Source: Pedobacter planticolens (GTDB taxonomy: Bacteria > Bacteroidota > Bacteroidia > Sphingobacteriales > Sphingobacteriaceae). Taken from it: a stretch of 64,000 nucleotides of DNA. The translations under genes were made by a program, and so were the position numbers. The DNA is taken from NCBI RefSeq assembly GCF_014172375.1, contig NZ_WNXD01000001.1, forward strand, positions 620,001 to 684,000, written 5' to 3'. The first letter of the stretch is position 1. Each line of letters begins with the position of its first letter. The notes beneath the pieces are model-generated. The model was not told the origin of the DNA. It searched no databases and was given only the letters and a program-made list of their open reading frames with translations. This document shows positions 27,435-37,102 of the stretch, in pieces.

Positions 27435-29879
27435 ATGAAAAAATCATCAATCATACTGTTTGTATTAGTTTTAGTAACTACTCATGTTTTTGCACAATGG
27501 CCAGGAAAAGTAGCAGAAACCAATCAAATTTTATTGCCAAACGGTTGGAAATTAAGCCCAGCTGGTCGTTCATTACAACTAGGAGATTTACCCTTAAACA
27601 TGCAAATAAGCTCAACAGGTAAATATTTGGCGGTTACTAATAACGGACAAAGCACTCAATCACTTCAATTAATTGATCCCAAAACAGAGAAAATTCTCGA
27701 TGAACGCGTACTCACTAAATCTTGGTATGGTTTAGCTTTCAGCAAAGATGAGCAACACATCTATGCATCTGGCGGAAACGATAATTGGATAATCGATTTC
27801 CAAATAAAAAACAACAAACTTGCAAAAAGCGATACCATTAAACTAGGCCCAATTTGGCCAAAAGGAAAAATAAGTCCAGCAGGCATAGCAGTTAATAAAA
27901 ACAACACTAAATTATATACTGTAACCAAAGAAGATAGCAGCCTTTACATCATTAATCCTGCAAAAAGAGAAATACAAAAAAGAATACAATTGCCAGCAAT
28001 AGCTTATAGTTGCGTGCTTTCTGCCGATGAAAGTAAACTATATATTTCCCTTTGGGGAGGTCATTCCGTTGCCGTAATTAACACAAATTCAGAAACAATT
28101 ACCCAAACAATCCTAGTTGGCGATCACCCTAACGAACTTTTGTTAAATAAAAACAGTACTTATTTATTTGTGGCAAATGCCAACGATAACACAGTTTCTG
28201 TAATTAATACCGCTACCAATAAAGTAATAGAAACTATTGCAACTACACTTTACGCAACACAATTAACAGGTTCTACCACCAACGGATTAGCGCTAAGCTC
28301 CAATGAAAAAACCTTGTACATCGCCAACGCAGATAACAATTGTTTAGCCGTATTCGATGTTTCAGAACCTGGTGAAAGCAAAAGTCAAGGTTTTATCCCG
28401 GTAGGCTGGTACCCAACAAATGTAAAAACGTTGGGCTCCAAAATAATAGTAACCAATGGTAAGGGTAATACCTCTTTAGCCAATCCTCAAGGGCCACAAC
28501 CAATTTCCAAAGTAGATAATAGCGGCTACCAAATGGGTAGTACTGCAAACAACAGATTGCAATATATTGCAGGTTTATTTAAAGGAACACTATCTTTTAT
28601 AGATGTCCCAAAACCAGAGCAATTAAAAGCATACACCAAACAAGTTTATGCCAATACACCATTTACCGATAAAAAAACAATTGAGGCAGATGGTGAAAAA
28701 GGAAATCCAATACCCCGAAAATTAGGAGAAAAATCGCCTATTAAACATGTGTTTTACATCATTAAAGAAAACCGTACCTATGATCAAGTACTAGGCGATC
28801 TTCCCCAAGGCAATGGAGATACCTCTTTAGTGCTTTTCGGAAAAAGAATAACACCAAACCAACATGCCTTTGCAGAAGACTACGTATTGCTAGATAACTT
28901 TTATGTAGATGCAGAAGTAAGCGCCGATGGACATAATTGGAGCATGGCAGCCTATGCAACAGATGTTGTAGAAAAAACATGGCCAACAAGTTATGGCGGT
29001 CGTGGCGGTACAACCAATTACGAAGGTGGTCGACCAGTTACCTATCCAAAAGGAGGTTTTATTTGGGATTATTGCCAACGAGCAGGCGTTACTTATCGCA
29101 GCTACGGTGAGTTTGGCGATTATGCAAAAGCAAACATCAAATCACTTCAAGGTCACATGTGTCCAGCTTCGCCAGGCTTTAATCTAGATATTACCGACCA
29201 AGTTAGAGTAGATGCATGGCAACACGATTTCGATTCATTATTAGTCGCAGGTACAGTTCCTCAATTCAATACCTTACGTATCTCAAATGATCATACCAGC
29301 GGACAGAAAAAAGGTAAAATATCACCACAAGCTGCGGTTGCAGATAACGATTTAGCCGTTGGACGCATTCTCGAACACCTATCGCATAGTTCAGTTTGGA
29401 AAGAATCGGTTGTTTTTATTTTAGAAGATGACGCCCAAAATGGCCCAGACCATGTAGATGCGCACCGCTCCCCAGCGTATGTAATAGGTCCATATGTAAA
29501 ACGAAATACACCAGTACACACCATGTATTCAACATCAGGGTTTTTAAGAACAATGGAATTAATTTTAGGCCTACCACCGATGAGCCAGTACGATGCAGCC
29601 GCAATGCCGCTATTCGAATGCTTTACCAGTACACCAAATTTTACTCCATATACCTTGAAAAGACCATTAATAGATTTAAATACCCGCAACGTAGCAGTAA
29701 ATGAAAGCAGCAAGAAATCAGAATTCTTTAATTTTGCAAAAGAAGATTCAGTACCAGATTTAGAACTAAGTGAAGTGGTATGGAAATCAGTAAAAGGAGA
29801 AAATTCCATCATGCCAGCACCTAAAAGAAGTGCTTTCGTTATCCTAGAAAAGAAGAAAAAAGACGCCGCCGATAAATAA
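27435..29879 (+). CDS. YncE-type beta-propeller fused to phosphoesterase (PF04185-like)
   Basis: 814 residues with a signal peptide (VFAQW). Residues about 45-400 form a YVTN/YncE-like propeller with recurring strands such as KLYTVTKEDSSLYIINP, KLYISLWGGHSVAVINT, YLFVANANDNTVSVINT and TLYIANADNNCLAVFDV. Residues about 430-720 are an alkaline-phosphatase-superfamily domain: HVFYIIKENRTYDQVLGD, DNFYVDAEVSADGHNW, LEDDAQNGPDHVDAHRSPAYV. The enNRTYDqvLGD start is typical of phospholipase C/acid phosphatase-type enzymes. Likely a periplasmic or surface phosphoesterase; substrate unknown. Confidence 0.9.
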   Translation: MKKSSIILFVLVLVTTHVFAQWPGKVAETNQILLPNGWKLSPAGRSLQLGDLPLNMQISSTGKYLAVTNNGQSTQSLQLIDPKTEKILDERVLTKSWYGLAFSKDEQHIYASGGNDNWIIDFQIKNNKLAKSDTIKLGPIWPKGKISPAGIAVNKNNTKLYTVTKEDSSLYIINPAKREIQKRIQLPAIAYSCVLSADESKLYISLWGGHSVAVINTNSETITQTILVGDHPNELLLNKNSTYLFVANANDNTVSVINTATNKVIETIATTLYATQLTGSTTNGLALSSNEKTLYIANADNNCLAVFDVSEPGESKSQGFIPVGWYPTNVKTLGSKIIVTNGKGNTSLANPQGPQPISKVDNSGYQMGSTANNRLQYIAGLFKGTLSFIDVPKPEQLKAYTKQVYANTPFTDKKTIEADGEKGNPIPRKLGEKSPIKHVFYIIKENRTYDQVLGDLPQGNGDTSLVLFGKRITPNQHAFAEDYVLLDNFYVDAEVSADGHNWSMAAYATDVVEKTWPTSYGGRGGTTNYEGGRPVTYPKGGFIWDYCQRAGVTYRSYGEFGDYAKANIKSLQGHMCPASPGFNLDITDQVRVDAWQHDFDSLLVAGTVPQFNTLRISNDHTSGQKKGKISPQAAVADNDLAVGRILEHLSHSSVWKESVVFILEDDAQNGPDHVDAHRSPAYVIGPYVKRNTPVHTMYSTSGFLRTMELILGLPPMSQYDAAAMPLFECFTSTPNFTPYTLKRPLIDLNTRNVAVNESSKKSEFFNFAKEDSVPDLELSEVVWKSVKGENSIMPAPKRSAFVILEKKKKDAADK

Positions 29880-29887
29880 TATAATTA

Positions 29888-29925
29888 AAAGGGATTAACC
29901 CAAACAAATCTGTGTTAATCCCTTT
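29888..29925. terminator. Bidirectional terminator
   Basis: AAAGGGATTAAC (29888-29899) and GTTAATCCCTTT (29914-29925) form a perfect 12-bp stem between convergent genes. It has A-rich and T-rich flanks on both strands. Confidence 0.85.
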
Positions 29926-29934
29926 AATCTTCGG

Positions 29935-30363
29935 CTAACAATTCGCCTCAGCATACCTCTTAAAATTATCTAAAATTGCTTGCCAACCTCCGCGTTGCAT
30001 TTCTAAAGAATTAATTTCCTCAGGCTCAAAAGTTTCCACTATTTCAGTTGTATCACCAACACTTTTAAAAGTAACACTTACTTTTCTGCCATCCGCCATA
30101 GTATATTCAATCAAGCTATGCACAACTACATCCGTATAAACACCCTCAAAATCAAAGCTAAAACTACCATCTTTAGCAGCCATTGTAGTTTTAAACTTCC
30201 CACCCGTACGCAAATCATTATCCGCATACGGAGCATGCCAATCATCAGAAGCATTAGCCCATTTAGTAATATGTTCAGGTTTTTCCCAAAATTCCCAAAC
30301 TCGTGCTACTGGAGCATTAACCACGCTCTCTACAGTAATTGCTGTCTTATTTAAAGTTTCCAT
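29935..30363 (-). CDS. SRPBCC/AHSA1-family protein
   Basis: 142 residues of the START-like helix-grip fold in AHSA1 form: ITVESVVNAPVARVWEFWEKPEHITKW, GGKFKTTMAAKDGSFSFDFEGVYTDV, VTFKSVGDTTEIVETFEPE, and the closing helix MQRGGWQAILDNFKRYAE. These proteins bind hydrophobic ligands in a central cavity; most bacterial members are uncharacterised. Single gene, convergent with the phosphoesterase cluster. Confidence 0.9.
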   Translation of the reverse strand: METLNKTAITVESVVNAPVARVWEFWEKPEHITKWANASDDWHAPYADNDLRTGGKFKTTMAAKDGSFSFDFEGVYTDVVVHSLIEYTMADGRKVSVTFKSVGDTTEIVETFEPEEINSLEMQRGGWQAILDNFKRYAEANC

Positions 30364-30514
30364 GTTTTAATAGTTTAAATTAATAGAATAAAGGTAGGGC
30401 AACACTTTTAAACCCGCTAAGGGCAAATACGACAAATGTAGGGTGCGATCAAAGCTTAAATAATAGAAACAAAAAAAGCCATCATTTCTGATAGCTTTCT
30501 ATTCGATTTTGTTG

Positions 30515-30599
30515 TACTCGGAGCGGGAATCGAACCCGCACGCCTGTTGAGGGCACAGGATTTTAAGTCCTGCGTGTCTACCAGTTCCACCATCCGAGC
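30515..30599 (-). tRNA. tRNA-Leu (TAA)
   Basis: On the minus strand the gene starts GCTCGGATGGTGGAACTGG and ends GGGTTCGATTCCCGCTCCGAGTA. The anticodon stem CAGGA/TCCTG encloses CTTAAAA, giving anticodon TAA. A long variable arm (class II) fits leucine. Acceptor stem GCTCGGA pairs with TCCGAGT (one G-U pair). CCA is not encoded. Confidence 0.96.
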
Positions 30600-30653
30600 T
30601 TAAAAGCTGATTAAGCTTTTAAAATAAATGCCTCCTGGTAGGAAGGCATTTAG

Positions 30654-30726
<73 letters not shown>

Positions 30727-30851
30727 ATTTGCAACATCATCCGATGTTATCCCTTTTAAAGTTAGATTTTTTAAAGAACCTCTTTCCGTTTGGGAATGCA
30801 AATATAAACAGATTTATATTCCTGTCAAGAAATATTTTATAATAATTTTCG

Positions 30852-31343
30852 CTATACAGTTAAGTTATTGGCTTTCAGTACATCAAAAATTAAATCATTT
30901 TCAAAACCTTTGCTTTGTAGGTACGTAATGAGCTTATATTTCCTTTTTACAGGTTCTTTTTCATTCAAAACTCTTAATTTTTTCTCGGCAGTTGCCAATA
31001 AATTTGCTAAATATTTATCACCATCAATACTATTTAGCGCTTTTTGAATCAATTTATCTGGTACTTTTTTGAGTTTTAGCCCTTGTTTAATTTTTATTCT
31101 GCCCCATTTTTTAATATTTACCTTGCCAGAAACATAAGCCATCGCAAACCTTTCCTCATTAATAAAGTTGGTTATAATCAGTTCAGATATTAAATCTTCA
31201 ACTTCGTTTTGATGCAAACCATATTCATAAAGTTTGTTTCGAACTTCCTGTTGAGAACGTTCTTGATAAGCACACCAACTTTCTGCTTTAAGGAGAGCGG
31301 TTTTTTTATCTAAAATGAGTGGCTTATCTTTATGGGTATTCAT
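30852..31343 (-). CDS. recX: Regulatory protein RecX
   Basis: The start is set at ATG 31341-31343 (MNTHKDKPLILDKKTALLKA), giving 163 residues. The three-helix repeats of RecX are present: AESWCAYQERSQQEVRNKLYEYGL, INEERFAMAYVSGKVNIKKWGRIKIKQGLK, and LNEKEPVKRKYKLITYLQSKGFENDLIFDVL. RecX binds RecA filaments and limits their activity. It is divergent from the murF-alr fusion with 57 bases between starts; recA is not in the window. Confidence 0.92.
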   Translation of the reverse strand: MNTHKDKPLILDKKTALLKAESWCAYQERSQQEVRNKLYEYGLHQNEVEDLISELIITNFINEERFAMAYVSGKVNIKKWGRIKIKQGLKLKKVPDKLIQKALNSIDGDKYLANLLATAEKKLRVLNEKEPVKRKYKLITYLQSKGFENDLIFDVLKANNLTV

Positions 31344-31400
31344 AATTAATTGTTGAAATTCGTAAAAAAATAACAGCAATCATGCATTTTTCTTTTTATA

Positions 31401-33860
31401 ATGAGCGAAGAATTTAATTCCATCCAACATATTGCCCAAATATTAAAAGCAAAGGCAACTTTACCTCAGCCTAAAACTGTAATTAGAAAGCTGTTAACAG
31501 ATAGCAGAACAGTAATTGATCCAGAAGGTTCATTGTTTTTTGCTGTAAAAGCACAACGTGATGGACATGAATTTATAGTTAATGCATACGAAAGCGGAAT
31601 CCGAAATTTTGTAGTTTCTAATTCTACCTATGCGAAAAAATACCCGGATGTTAATTTTTTACTAGTAGTTAATGTATTGCAGGCTTTACAAGAATTGGCT
31701 ACGTATAGAAGAAAAGCGAATGATTTAAAGGTAATTGGCATCACGGGAAGTAATGGCAAAACCATAGTTAAAGAGTGGTTGTATCAATTATTAGCATCAG
31801 ATTTTAATATTATCCGTAGTCCTAAAAGTTTCAATTCACAAATTGGAGTGCCCTTATCTGTTTGGCAAATAGAACCAGAACATACTTTGGGTATTTTCGA
31901 AGCAGGTATTTCCACCAAAGGAGAGATGGAAGCATTGGCAACTATCATTGTTCCAACCATTGGTGTTTTAACTAATATTGGAGAAGCACATGCCGAAGGT
32001 TTTGAAAATAAAAGGGAGAAATTAACCGAAAAACTAAAGCTATTTAAAGATGTAGAACTTTTTGTTTATGCACCAGAATATGTTACTGAACTAAATACAT
32101 CAGATTTACCTGGAAAAACAAAATTCACTTGGAGTACAAGCCAACCCGCAGATTTACAGATCTCTTTTATCGAGCCAATTGAAGGCAAAAATTATATTAG
32201 AGCTACTTATCAGGATAAAGAAATTGAGTGTTTAATTCCGTTTAGCGATAAAGCATCGGTAGAAAATGGAATTATTTGTTGGGCAACACTATTGGCGATG
32301 GGATATTCACCAGAAGAAGCAGATTTGCGTTTAGAGAAATTAACGCAGGTAAGTATGCGTTTGCAATTAATTATCGGTATAGAAAATTGCTCGATTATAG
32401 ACGATTCGTATAGTGCAGATATTTCTTCTTTAGCAATCGCCTTAGATTTCTTGAACTTACAAAACCAACATCCTAAAAAGACATTAATTCTATCTGATAT
32501 TTACGAAACAGGAAAGAGTAATGAGGTGTTGTATGCAGAAATTTCAGCATTGCTGGATCAGAAAAACTTAAATCGTTTAATTGGTATTGGTCCAAATATT
32601 TCGGCATTTGCTGATTTATTTAAAGTAGAATCATCATTTTATGAAAGTACACAAGCTTTTATAGAACAACTGCCAGCCATCCATTTTGCGAATGAAACTA
32701 TTTTAGTTAAAGGTGCTCGTCGGTTTGAATTTGGTCGAATTAGCAAATTGCTTACTCAAAAAATACATGATACCGTTTTAGAAATCAATCTAAATGCCTT
32801 AGCATCGAATTTGCAATTTTATCGTTCCAAATTAAAATCTGGTGTAAAAGTAATGGCTATGGTTAAGGCGTTTTCTTATGGAAGTGGAAGTTTCGAAATC
32901 GCTAATTTATTGCAATATCAAAAAGTAGATTATTTGGCGGTAGCTTACGCAGACGAAGGCATCGCCTTGCGAAAAGCTGGAATTAGTTTACCGATTATGG
33001 TGATGAGCCCAGAGCCATCAGCTTTTGAGGCAATGGTTAAACATAAACTAGAACCCGAAATATACAATACGAGCATTTTAAAAAGCTTTCTAATTTTTTT
33101 ACCAGAGTACGAAGTAGATTTTCCGATACATTTAAAATTAGATACAGGAATGCATCGGCTTGGCTTTGAAAAAACAGATTTACCAGAGCTGCTGGACGTT
33201 TTAAAAAATACCACTAAACTTAAAGTAGTTTCCATTTTTACGCATTTAGTAGCGAGTGATAGCGCACAACACGATGGGTTTACTACGCATCAATTGGATG
33301 AATTTTCATTATTGTACACTGCCATAACCAATCTTATTGATTATAAACCTTTAAAACATGCATTAAACACATCTGGTATTACTCGTTGGCCAGACGCACA
33401 ATTAGATATGGTGCGCATTGGCATTGGCTTATATGGCTTCGATAGTGCGTTAGATCACAATTCAGGTTTGCAAACGGTAGCAATTTTAAAAACAACAGTT
33501 ACTCAAGTTAAAGAACTAAAACCTGGAGAAACAGTAGGGTATAGCAGGAAAGGTGTTTTGCCAAATGGCGGAAAAATAGCCACTGTAAAAATTGGTTACG
33601 CCGATGGGTATAATCGAAATTTTGGTAATGGAGTAGGTAAAATGCTTATTAATGGCAAACTAGTCCCAACAATAGGTTCTATCTGTATGGATATGTGTAT
33701 GCTTGATATTACTGGTCTAAATGTGAAAACTGGTGATGAAGTCATCGTATTTAATCATCAACAGACTATAGTTGATTTGGCGGATCAAATTAATACTATT
33801 CCATATGAAATCTTGACCAATATCTCACAAAGAGTAAAACGCGTATATTTTTATGAGTAA
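31401..33860 (+). CDS. Bifunctional MurF ligase / alanine racemase
   Basis: 819 residues. The N-terminal ~455 residues are a Mur ligase: substrate-binding region with TDSRTV-type motif (LLTDSRTVIDPEGSLFFAVK), ATP loop ITGSNGKT (114-121) and SFNSQIGVPLSVW. The C-terminal part is an alanine racemase: VKVMAMVKAFSYGSGS with the PLP lysine near 488, then HLKLDTGMHRLGFE, HALNTSGITRWPDAQLDMVRIGIGLYG, and the catalytic Tyr in GETVGYSRKG. It supplies D-alanine and attaches D-Ala-D-Ala to the peptidoglycan precursor. The fusion is characteristic of Bacteroidota. Confidence 0.95.
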   Translation: MSEEFNSIQHIAQILKAKATLPQPKTVIRKLLTDSRTVIDPEGSLFFAVKAQRDGHEFIVNAYESGIRNFVVSNSTYAKKYPDVNFLLVVNVLQALQELATYRRKANDLKVIGITGSNGKTIVKEWLYQLLASDFNIIRSPKSFNSQIGVPLSVWQIEPEHTLGIFEAGISTKGEMEALATIIVPTIGVLTNIGEAHAEGFENKREKLTEKLKLFKDVELFVYAPEYVTELNTSDLPGKTKFTWSTSQPADLQISFIEPIEGKNYIRATYQDKEIECLIPFSDKASVENGIICWATLLAMGYSPEEADLRLEKLTQVSMRLQLIIGIENCSIIDDSYSADISSLAIALDFLNLQNQHPKKTLILSDIYETGKSNEVLYAEISALLDQKNLNRLIGIGPNISAFADLFKVESSFYESTQAFIEQLPAIHFANETILVKGARRFEFGRISKLLTQKIHDTVLEINLNALASNLQFYRSKLKSGVKVMAMVKAFSYGSGSFEIANLLQYQKVDYLAVAYADEGIALRKAGISLPIMVMSPEPSAFEAMVKHKLEPEIYNTSILKSFLIFLPEYEVDFPIHLKLDTGMHRLGFEKTDLPELLDVLKNTTKLKVVSIFTHLVASDSAQHDGFTTHQLDEFSLLYTAITNLIDYKPLKHALNTSGITRWPDAQLDMVRIGIGLYGFDSALDHNSGLQTVAILKTTVTQVKELKPGETVGYSRKGVLPNGGKIATVKIGYADGYNRNFGNGVGKMLINGKLVPTIGSICMDMCMLDITGLNVKTGDEVIVFNHQQTIVDLADQINTIPYEILTNISQRVKRVYFYE

Positions 33861-33869
33861 CTTTGCGGT

Positions 33870-34460
33870 ATGAATAGGATAGGAAAGGCGATATTAAATT
33901 ATCTGATTAAAGGATTGTTAATTGTTGTGCCAATTGCCTTAAGCATTTTTATTGTAGTTTGGGCAGTTACAACAGTAGATAGCTGGTTAAATGTAAATAA
34001 TATTTTGGGTGTAAATCCAATTACGGGTGCAAATAGAAACATTCCAGGTTTGGGCTTAGGCCTAGTTATATTTATCATTTTAATTGCAGGTATTTTTGTA
34101 ACCAATTTTGTAACTGAACCTATGTACAATTGGTTTCAGCGAACTTTGAGCAAATTACCATTGCTCAATTTTATTTTTTCATCTATTAAAGATTTAACAG
34201 AAGCTTTTGTAGGTGATGAAAAGAAATTTAATAATCCTGTGTTGGTTGAAGTAGAAGGAGGAATGAAAAGAATAGGTTTTTTAACACAAAATGATTTATC
34301 AAAATTGAATTTACCAGGAGATGTTATCGTTTATTTCCCTTTCTCTTATTCCTTTGCAGGACAAGTTTATATTGTGAGTAAAGAGAAAATTAAACCTTTA
34401 AAAATGACTGCTGCCGATGCAATGAAGTTAGTGGTAAGCGGTGGGGTAAGTCATTTCTAG
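33870..34460 (+). CDS. DUF502 membrane protein
   Basis: 196 residues with two transmembrane helices (about 10-32 and 56-78) and the conserved DUF502 core: NWFQRTLSKLPLLNFIFSSIKDLTEAF, VLVEVEGGMKRIGFLT, and VIVYFPFSYSFAGQVYIVSKEKI. These are inner-membrane proteins of unknown function. It starts 9 bases after the murF-alr gene and probably shares its transcript. Confidence 0.92.
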   Translation: MNRIGKAILNYLIKGLLIVVPIALSIFIVVWAVTTVDSWLNVNNILGVNPITGANRNIPGLGLGLVIFIILIAGIFVTNFVTEPMYNWFQRTLSKLPLLNFIFSSIKDLTEAFVGDEKKFNNPVLVEVEGGMKRIGFLTQNDLSKLNLPGDVIVYFPFSYSFAGQVYIVSKEKIKPLKMTAADAMKLVVSGGVSHF

Positions 34461-34487
34461 TAGAAAAGATAATTCATTATAAAACAA

Positions 34488-34514
34488 AAAGAGCCGAATA
34501 ATTTCGGCTCTTTT
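34488..34514. terminator. Bidirectional terminator
   Basis: AAAGAGCCGAA (34488-34498) and TTCGGCTCTTT with a following T run form an 11-bp stem with a 4-base loop, between two convergent genes. Confidence 0.92.
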
Positions 34515-34533
34515 TTATTGAAAAATATAATCT

Positions 34534-35241
34534 TTAAAAATTCGGTTTTAACACATATTTATCATAGAATCTAAAGATATGTTCTGCTGCATCTTCGGCA
34601 GTATCTACTAATCTAAATAAATTCAAATCTTCTGCATGTATGTTATGTTCTTTCTCTAACATAGTTGATTTAATCCAGTCAACTAAGCCACCCCAATAAG
34701 CAGTACCTACTAAAACAATAGGGAAACGAGCAATTTTACCAGTTTGAATTAAAGTTATTGCTTCAAATAATTCATCCATAGTTCCCATCCCGCCAGGTAA
34801 TACTACAAAGCCCTGAGAATATTTCATGAACATTACTTTTCTAATAAAAAAGTAGTCGAACTCTAATAATTTATTATGATCGATGTATTTATTATGGAAC
34901 TGTTCAAAAGGCAAATCGATGTTTAAACCTACAGATTTACCACCATTTTGATGTGCACCTTTGTTACCTGCTTCCATAATACCAGGTCCACCACCAGTAA
35001 TTACACCGTAACCACGATCAGTTAGTAAACGACCACATTCTACCGCAATTTGGTAATATGGATTAGTTTCTGCAGTACGAGCAGAGCCAAAAATACTTAC
35101 ACAAGGCCCAATTTTAGCCAATTTCTCAAAACCATCAACAAATTCTGCCATGATTTTAAAAATCTGCCAGCTATCGGTTACTTTTATTTCTTGCCAATCT
35201 TTATTCGCAAAGGCACTTCTTATCTTTTCTTCACTTGTCAT
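34534..35241 (-). CDS. LOG-family protein (nucleotide 5'-monophosphate phosphoribohydrolase type)
   Basis: 235 residues with the Rossmann-like LOG fold: VSIFGSARTAETNPYYQIA, ITGGGPGIMEAGNKGA and the signature VVLPGGMGTMDELFEA. The catalytic Arg and Glu of the family lie in the last motif (PGGxGTxxE) and the nearby MKYSQGF helix region. Relatives remove ribose phosphate from cytokinin or other nucleotides, but many bacterial members have an unknown natural substrate. Stands alone. Confidence 0.9.
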   Translation of the reverse strand: MTSEEKIRSAFANKDWQEIKVTDSWQIFKIMAEFVDGFEKLAKIGPCVSIFGSARTAETNPYYQIAVECGRLLTDRGYGVITGGGPGIMEAGNKGAHQNGGKSVGLNIDLPFEQFHNKYIDHNKLLEFDYFFIRKVMFMKYSQGFVVLPGGMGTMDELFEAITLIQTGKIARFPIVLVGTAYWGGLVDWIKSTMLEKEHNIHAEDLNLFRLVDTAEDAAEHIFRFYDKYVLKPNF

Positions 35242-35320
35242 TTCTTATACTATTTATATCATTAGTTCATTGGTGTCATTGGTTCTCATTAGGTTGGACA
35301 TTCTCAGTGCACCTTAGATA

Positions 35321-35350
35321 AATGAACGAATGAGCAATTGAACTAATAAA
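35321..35350. repeat. Dispersed 30-bp repeat, copy 1
   Basis: Matches 44438-44467 at 28 of 30 positions (starts AATGAACGAATGAG, ends GAACTAATAAA). A related, less regular inverted segment lies at 35261-35292 (ATTAGTTCATTGG...). Located between the LOG gene and the symporter gene end. Confidence 0.7.
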
Positions 35351-35354
35351 CCAT

Positions 35355-36863
35355 TTAAAACTTCGTTTGTTGATCTGTTTTCTTGCTGATCAGTAATAAG
35401 CCTATAAAGGTAATCAATCCGTTTACTAAAATCAGTTCTACGCTAAAAACATATCCTCCTAACAAAGTTGTTGAGTAAGCGTTTAGCAAATAACATACAG
35501 CTGGAGAAAGCAAGCAAACAAGTGGAACAAGTTTGTCATGAACACCACGGTTTTTAACAAATAATCCGAATGAGTACAATCCTAAAAGTGGTCCGTAGGT
35601 ATAGGATGCGACTTTAAATATACCTTTAACAACAGATTCATCATTCACCGCATTAAATAAAACAATTACAAAAAACATCAGCAATGAGAAACCAACATGT
35701 ACTAAATGTCTTTGTTTAACTGCGTTTTTATTGTTCACATTCTCTTTTTTATCCATCCCTAAAAAGTCTACACAGAATGATGTCGTTAAAGCAGTTAACG
35801 CACTATCAGTAGTTGCAAAAGTAGCAGCTGTTAAACCCAACATGAACACAATTGCAGGTATAGTTGTTAAATGATTTAAGGCTATTTCTGGGAACAAAAA
35901 GTCGGTTCTTGGCTTTCCAGTAATGTGATCTAACGGAATTTCTATTCCATTTTTTGTAGCATAAACATATAATAAAGCACCTACACTTAAAAAGAAAATA
36001 TTTAAGATGACAAATACACCAGTAAAGGTAAACATGTTCTTTTGAGCTTCTTTAATGGTACCCATGCTTAGGTTTTTCTGCATTAAATCCTGATCTAAAC
36101 CCGTCATGGCAATGGTTACAAAAATACCACCCAGTAATGCTTTACTTATATGAAAACCATTCGTTAAGAAATCTTCATAGAAGAATATTTTTGAGTAACC
36201 GCTATTTTTAATGGTTTCAAAAGCTTGTGGAATGCTTAAATCTAAACTATTGCAAATAAAATAGATGGTTAAGAAAACCGATAGTACCAAGAAAAAGGTT
36301 TGTAAAGTATCGGTTATAATAATTGTTTTTAAACCACCTTTAAACGTATATGACCAAATTAAGCCTAATGAAATTAGTACGGTAGCCCAAAAAGGAATGC
36401 CGTATGCATCAAAAATGAAACGTTGCAATACGATAACTACAAGATACAATCTAAATGCAGAACCAATTGTACGACTAATTAAGAAAATAGATGCTGCGGT
36501 TTTATAGCTGTAAAAGCCTAAACGTTGTTCAATGTAGCTATAAATAGAGGTTAACTTCATCCGATAGTAAAGCGGAAGTAACACGGTAGCGATAATGATA
36601 AAACCAATTGCATTACCCAATACAAATTGGAAATATTGAAACTGATTACCTGATGGGGCGCCAACTTCTCCAGGAACGGAAATAAAAGTTACGCCAGATA
36701 AAGCAGTTCCTATCATTCCAAAGGCAACTAAATACCATTTAGAATTTCTATTGGCAATAAAAAATGTAGAGTTGTCGGAAGATTTTCTTGACGTAGCGAA
36801 AGCGATAATAATTAAAAGGACAAAATATCCGATTAAGAAACACAGTAGTATGGTTGGACTCAT
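35355..36863 (-). CDS. Sodium:solute symporter (SSS/SLC5 family)
   Basis: 502 residues with about thirteen hydrophobic helices. N-terminal FFIANRNSKWYLVAFGMIGTALSGVTFISVPG and VLLPLYYRMKLTSIYSYIEQRLGFYSYKTAA are typical of the family, as is the TM8 segment MLGLTAATFATTDSALTALTT. It couples Na+ entry to uptake of a sugar, amino acid or organic anion. The substrate cannot be told from sequence. Confidence 0.92.
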   Translation of the reverse strand: MSPTILLCFLIGYFVLLIIIAFATSRKSSDNSTFFIANRNSKWYLVAFGMIGTALSGVTFISVPGEVGAPSGNQFQYFQFVLGNAIGFIIIATVLLPLYYRMKLTSIYSYIEQRLGFYSYKTAASIFLISRTIGSAFRLYLVVIVLQRFIFDAYGIPFWATVLISLGLIWSYTFKGGLKTIIITDTLQTFFLVLSVFLTIYFICNSLDLSIPQAFETIKNSGYSKIFFYEDFLTNGFHISKALLGGIFVTIAMTGLDQDLMQKNLSMGTIKEAQKNMFTFTGVFVILNIFFLSVGALLYVYATKNGIEIPLDHITGKPRTDFLFPEIALNHLTTIPAIVFMLGLTAATFATTDSALTALTTSFCVDFLGMDKKENVNNKNAVKQRHLVHVGFSLLMFFVIVLFNAVNDESVVKGIFKVASYTYGPLLGLYSFGLFVKNRGVHDKLVPLVCLLSPAVCYLLNAYSTTLLGGYVFSVELILVNGLITFIGLLLISKKTDQQTKF

Positions 36864-36946
36864 AATTTATATTTAGCTTCTAAATGTAAGAATTTACAAT
36901 TTTAAATCTAACAACGAAGATAATTATTCTTTGCAAATGAAAAATT

Positions 36947-37024
36947 ACCACCTTGAAACCTAAGAAGATTTAAGGAAATGCATAAAAATAAATAGCTAAG
37001 GTTTTCTAAGATGTCTTAGGTGGT
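36947..37024. repeat. Inverted repeat, CCACCTTAG type, copy 1
   Basis: ACCACCTTGAAACCTAAGAA on the left and a right arm ending TCTTAGGTGGT form an imperfect hairpin with AAAATAAATA in the loop. The right arm (TCTAAGATGTCTTAGGTGG) is shared, inverted, with 42397-42453. Located between the symporter and recR start regions. Confidence 0.8.
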
Positions 37025-37102
37025 TAAAAAGAAGATAATTCAAATTTTGTAATATTTTATATCTTGCCTATCAATCCACACCATTTTAATTAAATTTGTA
37101 AA

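Noticed and set aside
29291..29812. 173-codon open frame on the minus strand
   Set aside because: It is the antisense shadow of the phosphoesterase fusion gene, whose frame carries clear catalytic motifs.
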